Positions 59,425 to 64,000 of a stretch of 64,000 nt of DNA are shown here, in pieces (position 1 is the first letter of the stretch; every line of letters begins with the position of its first letter). A model generated the notes under the pieces. It ran no database searches, was not told the DNA's origin, and worked only from the letters and a program-made list of their open reading frames with translations. Source of the stretch: Streptomyces griseofuscus (lineage in GTDB: Bacteria; Actinomycetota; Actinomycetes; Streptomycetales; Streptomycetaceae); contig NZ_CP051006.1 of assembly GCF_014673495.1 (NCBI RefSeq), forward strand, positions 3,782,001-3,846,000. The letters run 5' to 3'. The position numbers and the translations under genes were made by a program.

Positions 59425-59449
59425 GACTTCTTCGTCCCCCCGGACTCGG

Positions 59450-59515
59450 CAACAAGAAACGACAACAAAGTGCTTAAAAGCATCAAAAAGGAAAAGCAAC
59501 GCCAAGTGCATCGGA
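59450..59515. promoter_or_regulatory. AT-rich upstream region of rtcB
   Basis: Between the divergent rtcB and lipoprotein genes an A-rich stretch (AAACGACAACAAAGTGC and CATCAAAAAGGAAAAGC) with a TGCTTAAAAGCA palindrome stands out against the GC-rich background and probably holds both promoters. Confidence 0.45.
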
Positions 59516-59665
59516 AGCGGACCGCGGACCGGCATCCACGGCGGCGCGTGCGATACACATTGTCTCCAGGCCGACCCCCGCCGCGGCAAGCGAATAACCA
59601 GCGGGGACACTGAGGCGACCATCGCGCGCATCCATCGGAGCGCAGCCGTCGGAAGGAGCACGCCC

Positions 59666-60499
59666 GTGCAGCGGAAGGCGTACGTAACCGGCACCGCCGC
59701 CCTGCTCGCGGCGCTGCTCGCGGGCTGCTCCGGCGGCTCGGGCGGCGGCGGCGCGGCGGACGACGCCAACCCGGGCGACGCCGGGACCGCCACCACCGCG
59801 GCCCAGCCCGGCCGCTACCGCACCCTCCCCGAGCCCTGCGGCGCGGTGAGCCGCGGCACCCTCGACGCAATGCTGCCCGGCATCAAGCAGATCGCCGACC
59901 CCGACCAGCGGGACAAGGCGTACCAGGGCGAGGCCGAGCTGACCTATGACACCGACCGCAAGGTCGGCTGCCGCTGGAAGGTCCCGTCCGCCGACGCCAC
60001 CGACCGCCTCTCGGTCGACCTGGAGCGCGTGGTGTCGTACGACAACACGGTCAGCGACGACGACCAGGCGCGGGAGCTGTTCGAGCAGAAGGAGACGGCC
60101 GCCGATCTCCCCGTGCCGAGCGGCACCCCCTCGACGAACACGCAGAGTGACGGCGCGGACGCCTCCCCCTCGGGCTCCCCCTCGCCCACCAGCTCCCCGA
60201 GCGGCTCCCCCTCCGCGCCCGCCGCCTCGGACTCCCCCTCGGGCGCCATGGCCCCCGAACTCCAGCCGCGCACCCTCTCCGGCCTCGGCGACGAGGCGTA
60301 TCTGGACGACAAGCTCGGCTCGTCCGGCGGGGCGGCCGCACAGCGGACGGTGACTGTGGTGTTCCGCACGTCCAATGTCGTCGTCACCATCCAGTACGAG
60401 GAGCAGCCGATGGCCGCCGGCGCCGCACCCGACAGCAAGGAAATGCAGGACAGAGCCCAGAATCTGGCCGCCAAGCTGGACGACGCGCTGGGCAGCTGA
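59666..60499 (+). CDS. DUF3558-like lipoprotein
   Basis: 277 residues from a GTG at 59666-59668 with a GGAAGGAG site. Lipobox LLAGC near residue 22, a Gly/Ala linker, then a DUF3558-like domain with PCGAVSRGTLDAMLPGIKQI and GCRWKV. A long Ser/Pro/Gly-rich spacer (PSGSPSPTSSPSGSPSA) splits the domain before the C-terminal ATIQ-like strand region. An actinobacterial surface lipoprotein, function unknown. A second family member follows. Confidence 0.85.
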   Translation: MQRKAYVTGTAALLAALLAGCSGGSGGGGAADDANPGDAGTATTAAQPGRYRTLPEPCGAVSRGTLDAMLPGIKQIADPDQRDKAYQGEAELTYDTDRKVGCRWKVPSADATDRLSVDLERVVSYDNTVSDDDQARELFEQKETAADLPVPSGTPSTNTQSDGADASPSGSPSPTSSPSGSPSAPAASDSPSGAMAPELQPRTLSGLGDEAYLDDKLGSSGGAAAQRTVTVVFRTSNVVVTIQYEEQPMAAGAAPDSKEMQDRAQNLAAKLDDALGS

Positions 60500-60625
60500 T
60501 CCACTTCCGGGCCCCTCGCACTCCCGGCCGCAAAGGTCCCGAACGGAAACCGCACAGCTCCTTCACCGCGTACGGTGGCCCCGCAGGAACCCGCACGAAC
60601 ACCGAGCGTCATGAGTGAAGGAACC

Positions 60626-61477
60626 ATGCAGCGAGCCAAGCGAGACGACCGTGACCGACTGGAACAGCGAAACAGGCGGCTGCGCCGTGCCCTTGTCTGC
60701 GCGGCCGCGGTCCCCGCGGTGCTGATCACCGCGGCCTGCTCCTCGGACTCCGGCGATTCCAAGCCCAAGAGCGACGGCACCAGCGCCTCCAAGCCGGCGG
60801 GCGACAGCGCGTCACCGTCCGCCAGTTCCTCCCCGACGGTGGCGCCGGCGACGTACAAGACGCTGCCGGACGCCTGCAAGGCACTGTCGAAGAAGACCCT
60901 GGGCGACATGGTGCCCAAGGCCGACTCCTCGGGCAAGAAGGGCAGTTCGGACGAACCGTCCTCCCGTGCCTCCTGCTCCTGGAGCAGCCTGAGCAACAAC
61001 GGCGTCAAGGGCTCCCAGTTCCGCTGGCTGAACATCTCCCTGCTGCGCTTCGACTCCGACACCACCCGCGGCTCGGGCAACACCCAGGCCCACACGTACT
61101 TCACCAACCAGGTCAAGGACGCCCAGTCGGTGGGCGGCGCCAAGAACGCCAAGGTCGTCCCGGTGTCCGGCACCGGCGACGAGGCGACGTCCGTGCGCTA
61201 CGACCTGAGCAAGAAGGAGGGTCTCTTCAAGCAGGAGACCCTGGTGGCGCGGGCCGAGAACGTCGTCGTCACCCTCGACTACAACGGCGCGGGTCTCGCG
61301 GGCGACAAGACCCCCGACCCCGAGGACCTCGCCAAGTCCGCGGAGAAGGCCCTCAAGGAGGCGGTGGCCTCGGTCTCCGCGGCCAACAGCGGCACCGGAT
61401 CCGGCGGTTCCTCGGCCGGCTCGTCCACGAAGCCCTCCGGCAGCGCCTCGGCCTCCGCGGGCTCCAAGAAGAGCTGA
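60626..61477 (+). CDS. DUF3558-like lipoprotein
   Basis: 283 residues from an ATG at 60626 (an ATG five codons earlier is possible). Lipobox ITAAC, low-complexity Ser/Lys linker, and the domain core with LPDACKALSKKTLGDMVPK and CSWSSLSNNGVKGSQF, similar in layout to the previous gene. The C-terminal ~40 residues are Ser/Gly/Ala-rich. Same family as 59666-60499; probably a duplicated pair under one regulation. Confidence 0.85.
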   Translation: MQRAKRDDRDRLEQRNRRLRRALVCAAAVPAVLITAACSSDSGDSKPKSDGTSASKPAGDSASPSASSSPTVAPATYKTLPDACKALSKKTLGDMVPKADSSGKKGSSDEPSSRASCSWSSLSNNGVKGSQFRWLNISLLRFDSDTTRGSGNTQAHTYFTNQVKDAQSVGGAKNAKVVPVSGTGDEATSVRYDLSKKEGLFKQETLVARAENVVVTLDYNGAGLAGDKTPDPEDLAKSAEKALKEAVASVSAANSGTGSGGSSAGSSTKPSGSASASAGSKKS

Positions 61478-61569
61478 TCGAACGGGCTTACGTCTGACCG
61501 GCACCACGTGCGCCGCACACGTGTGCCACCCTGTTGCGCGCAACAACAGGCAACGGGAGGGGAGTACGA

Positions 61570-63027
61570 GTGGCCGCGCCACCGCAGCTGACTCGGATGC
61601 ACCGGATACTCATCGGCATGGTCGTGGGCGGCGCCCTGATCATCGCGGGGATCGGCTTCGCCGGTTCCTACGCGGCCGTCCGTGAGCTGGCCCTGAAGAA
61701 GGGCTTCGGGAACTTCGCCTATGTGTTCCCGGTCGGCATCGACGCGGGTATCTGCGTCCTGCTGGCCCTGGATCTGCTGCTGACCTGGATCCGCATCCCC
61801 TTCCCGCTGCTGCGCCAGACCGCCTGGCTGCTGACGGCGGCGACGATCGCCTTCAACGGCGCCACCGCCTGGCCCGACCCGCTCGGCGTCGGCATGCACG
61901 CGGTGATCCCGATCCTGTTCGTCGTCGCCGTCGAGGCCGCCCGGCACGCCGTCGGCCGGATCGCGGACATCACGGCCGACAAGCACATGGAGGGCGTCCG
62001 GCTCACCCGCTGGCTGCTCTCCCCGCTGCCCACGTTCCTGCTCTGGCGCCGGATGAAGCTCTGGGAGCTGCGCTCCTACGAGCAGGTCATCAAGCTGGAG
62101 CAGGAGCGCCTCGTCTACCAGGCCCGGCTGCGCTCCCGCTTCGGGCGCGCCTGGCGCCGCAAGGCCCCGGTGGAGTCCCTGATGCCGCTGCGCCTTGCGC
62201 GCTACGGCGTCCCGCTCGCGAAGACGGCCCCCTCGGGTTTGCTGGCGGCGGGCATCGAGCCGGTGCTGCTGCCGCCGGTATCCCTCTCGGCGACGCCCGA
62301 ACTCACGGCGGGGACGGACGCGATACCGGCGGCGGACGCGATACCGGGGGCGGACGCGGCCACCGCGGCACCGGCCACCGCCACCGCCGTCGCCACGGAC
62401 CCGGCCGCACCCGGTGCGGTCGCTGGCGCGAACCAGGCCACCGCGACGGCCCCGGCCACGCAGGCCACCGCCCCCGGCCCCGCCACCGCCCCGGGTGCCC
62501 CGGCCGCCGTACAAGCGTCCGCGCCCACCCCCCACCCCACGCGGAACGCTCAGGGCCTCCAGGGCCCCCAGCACCCCCAAAGCCCCCCGCAGGACGAGCA
62601 GAGCCCCTGGTTCCAGTCGCCTCGGGAGGTCGAGTACCACGGCGGGTACGACCCCTCCTTCGAGCCGCCCCCGGACCCGCAGTACTACCCGGAGGAGCAG
62701 TACGAGGACTGGTACGAGGGCCAGCCCCCGGAGCGGTTCCAGCAGCCCTCCCCCGAGGAGACCGGCAGCTTCCCCATCCCGGTCGGCCCCAACCGCACCC
62801 GCGAGTTGGGCGAGGGCGGCGGCCTCCCCGCCACCGAACCGGACGAGGACGCCTTCTACCAGGTGTTCCGGCAGTCGATAGACGGCAGTTACCCCACCGC
62901 CCACATCCTGGGCGAGAACATCCAGGCGACGTACGGCACCCAGCTCAGCCCGGCCGAGCTGAAGTCCCTCGCCGCCCGCTTCCAGCAGCGCCACTCGGCG
63001 GAGCTGGAGGAGGACCACATCGCCTGA
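61570..63027 (+). CDS. DUF2637 membrane protein
   Basis: 485 residues from a GTG at 61570 behind GGGAGGGGAG. Four or five helices in residues 10-130 (IGMVVGGALIIAGIGFAGSY onward) match DUF2637, a family also seen in conjugation-related TraS/Spd-like proteins. Residues about 240-330 are Ala/Pro/Thr-rich spacer and the last 150 are Pro/Gln/Glu-rich with a hydrophilic helical tail (YGTQLSPAELKSLAARFQQR). No known role. A terminator hairpin follows. Confidence 0.82.
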   Translation: MAAPPQLTRMHRILIGMVVGGALIIAGIGFAGSYAAVRELALKKGFGNFAYVFPVGIDAGICVLLALDLLLTWIRIPFPLLRQTAWLLTAATIAFNGATAWPDPLGVGMHAVIPILFVVAVEAARHAVGRIADITADKHMEGVRLTRWLLSPLPTFLLWRRMKLWELRSYEQVIKLEQERLVYQARLRSRFGRAWRRKAPVESLMPLRLARYGVPLAKTAPSGLLAAGIEPVLLPPVSLSATPELTAGTDAIPAADAIPGADAATAAPATATAVATDPAAPGAVAGANQATATAPATQATAPGPATAPGAPAAVQASAPTPHPTRNAQGLQGPQHPQSPPQDEQSPWFQSPREVEYHGGYDPSFEPPPDPQYYPEEQYEDWYEGQPPERFQQPSPEETGSFPIPVGPNRTRELGEGGGLPATEPDEDAFYQVFRQSIDGSYPTAHILGENIQATYGTQLSPAELKSLAARFQQRHSAELEEDHIA

Positions 63028-63031
63028 CGCC

Positions 63032-63061
63032 TCGTGGGCCGTTCCCCGGAGCGGCCCACGA
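63032..63061 (+). terminator. hairpin after the DUF2637 gene
   Basis: Perfect 10-bp stem TCGTGGGCCG/CGGCCCACGA around a 10-base loop, five bases after the stop codon. Confidence 0.7.
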
Positions 63062-63207
63062 AACACTCCCGGCCGGGTACACCCCCTGGCCAACGCGCGT
63101 AGCAACGAGCATCATGGCTTGCGCCAACGCACCATCCCGCACCGTACTTTCGCCTCTCTTTTGTCATGCACCGGTCAATTCGAACCGTTCGACGAAGGGA
63201 AACAGCA

Positions 63208-63630
63208 ATGGCTTGCGGATCCACCAGCCTGTGGGCGGGAGAGACCTCCTGGTTCTGCTGCGGCAGTTCCTGGGGCCCCTGCGGCAGCACCGGCACCGGC
63301 GCCTGCGGCACCTGCCAGTCCGGAAAGAACATGGCCGCCTGGCCCAACCTCACGGCGGCCTGCTGGAACGTCACCAACCCGGCGGCCTGCGGCGAGAACA
63401 TGCCCAGACGCGGCTGCGGTTCGGTCGTGAACGTCAAGCACCAGTGCTCCGGCGCCGCCGTCTGCGTCACCCTCGCCGACTGCGGCCCCAACACCCAGAT
63501 GTGGTGCAGCGAGCAGACCTGCTGCAACGGCTCCTGCCGCACCCACCGGGTCATCGACCTGACCCCCGCGGCCTTCTCGGCCATCGGCAGCCTCAGCTCC
63601 GGCCTGCTTCCCGTCTACATCTACGAGTGA
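63208..63630 (+). CDS. Cys-rich double-psi-barrel-like protein without a signal peptide
   Basis: 140 residues with 16 cysteines. The C-terminal part (RVIDLTPAAFSAIGSLSSGL then LPVYIYE) closely resembles the end of double-psi beta-barrel domains of RlpA/expansin and barwin proteins, and CVTLADCGPNTQMWCSEQTC fits their central segment. The N-terminal ~60 residues are Gly/Cys-rich (FCCGSSWGPCGSTGTGACGT). No signal peptide is present, yet such proteins act outside the cell, and the next gene encodes a Tat-exported protein; co-export is plausible. The cysteines are probably disulfide-bonded after export. Confidence 0.78.
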   Translation: MACGSTSLWAGETSWFCCGSSWGPCGSTGTGACGTCQSGKNMAAWPNLTAACWNVTNPAACGENMPRRGCGSVVNVKHQCSGAAVCVTLADCGPNTQMWCSEQTCCNGSCRTHRVIDLTPAAFSAIGSLSSGLLPVYIYE

Positions 63631-63644
63631 GGAGGACCACCACC

Positions 63645-64000
63645 ATGACCGGACGCCACGGCATCGACCGCCGCTCCCTCCTGACCAGCGCCGCCCTCGG
63701 CGGCGCCACCATCGTGGGCGCCTCCGCACTCGGCGGCCTGGACGCGGACGCCGCCTTCGCCGCCCCCATGCCCTCCCTGGACCCGGCGGCCTCCCGGTCG
63801 TCGTTCATCGACGGCCGGGTCAGCCAGATCAAGGGCAGCACCCTCGACGTCGTCGAGTCCGACGGCACCCACAGGCTCATCCAGCTCACCAACGCCACCA
63901 GCATCTGGAAGCTGGAGACCGTCACCGCCGAGGCCATCGAGACCGGCGACGGCCTGTACGCGCGGGGCGTCGAGATGCCCGACGGCAGCGTGGCCGCCGA
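63645..64000 (+). CDS. Tat-exported protein (3' end cut by window)
   Basis: 118 residues visible. The start (MTGRHGIDRRSLLTSAALGG) is a twin-arginine signal; the mature part is a beta-rich domain (RVSQIKGSTLDVVESDGTHR) of the DUF5666/OB-like type. It begins 14 bases after the stop of the Cys-rich gene with a GGAGG site, so the two form an operon. Function unknown; the frame is open at the window end. Confidence 0.8.
   Translation, partial: MTGRHGIDRRSLLTSAALGGATIVGASALGGLDADAAFAAPMPSLDPAASRSSFIDGRVSQIKGSTLDVVESDGTHRLIQLTNATSIWKLETVTAEAIETGDGLYARGVEMPDGSVAA

Noticed and set aside
1..64000. CRISPR arrays, tRNA or rRNA genes, insertion sequences and prophage genes.
   Set aside because: No regularly spaced repeats, cloverleaf-like sequences, transposase or integrase motifs were found on either strand.

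Overview
This window is high-GC actinobacterial chromosome and almost certainly Streptomyces. Third codon positions are strongly G/C. GTG starts and GTGA/ATGA overlaps are common. The gene families fit: SARP regulator, DUF397 with XRE/DUF5753, futalosine menaquinone genes, RsbU/STAS/SigB-type stress signalling, DUF3558-like lipoproteins and DUF2637. I see no rRNA, tRNA, CRISPR array, transposase or prophage. Both ends cut a gene.

Layout. 0-4.5 kb is accessory and partly decaying: a truncated SARP regulator, a degenerate ATP-grasp-like gene flanked by a perfect 17-bp repeat, two DUF397 genes with their XRE/DUF5753 partner, an HATPase, and remnants of a NUDIX gene and a TPR gene. 4.5-12 kb holds a secreted G1 glutamic protease, an acyl-CoA synthetase, a MaoC-type protein, Lgt, a broken LuxR regulator, a TetR regulator, a DUF4229 membrane protein, a GNAT acetyltransferase and a UdgX-type uracil-DNA glycosylase. 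12.6-17.4 kb is a futalosine-pathway menaquinone block: mqnE, an Lrp/AsnC regulator, UbiX, the UbiA-type MqnP and a UbiD decarboxylase. 17.6-24 kb is an unusual plus-strand set: a DUF6232-like protein and a small protein sharing an Asn/Gly-rich motif, then a condensation-domain-like protein, a STAND-like P-loop NTPase and a membrane-anchored periplasmic-binding-fold protein. 24-34 kb has an ECF sigma factor with its partner, an SRPBCC protein, a complete System II cytochrome c maturation operon, a NodB-like lipoprotein, a histidine phosphatase and hemL.

34.3-40.1 kb is the most interesting part. A protein with an Asp-Phe-Pro-Arg repeat domain is followed by a minus-strand cassette: an NrtR-like NUDIX regulator, a nucleoside-phosphorylase-fold protein, a large helical/transmembrane protein and a small membrane protein. 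The two central proteins share a short motif of the kind used in bacterial amyloid signalling. I propose this as a candidate nucleotide-sensing, membrane-acting conflict or cell-death system.

40.3-46.8 kb is a stress-signalling neighbourhood: PP2C phosphatase, a B12-binding protein with the CarH-type Wx9EH light-sensor motif, STAS, a SigB/F-type sigma factor, an RsbW-like kinase, a second STAS and a Ser/Thr kinase. 46.8-54.2 kb carries a GAP-family transporter, a redoxin with a divergent TetR regulator, a chimeric M55/MBL gene, a lysyl-phosphatidylglycerol synthase-like protein and an OmpR/HK two-component system. 54.3-64 kb carries a flavin oxidoreductase pair, YnfA, an SDR, small lipoproteins, RtcB, two DUF3558-like lipoproteins, a DUF2637 protein, and a Cys-rich double-psi-barrel-like protein next to a Tat-exported partner cut by the window end.
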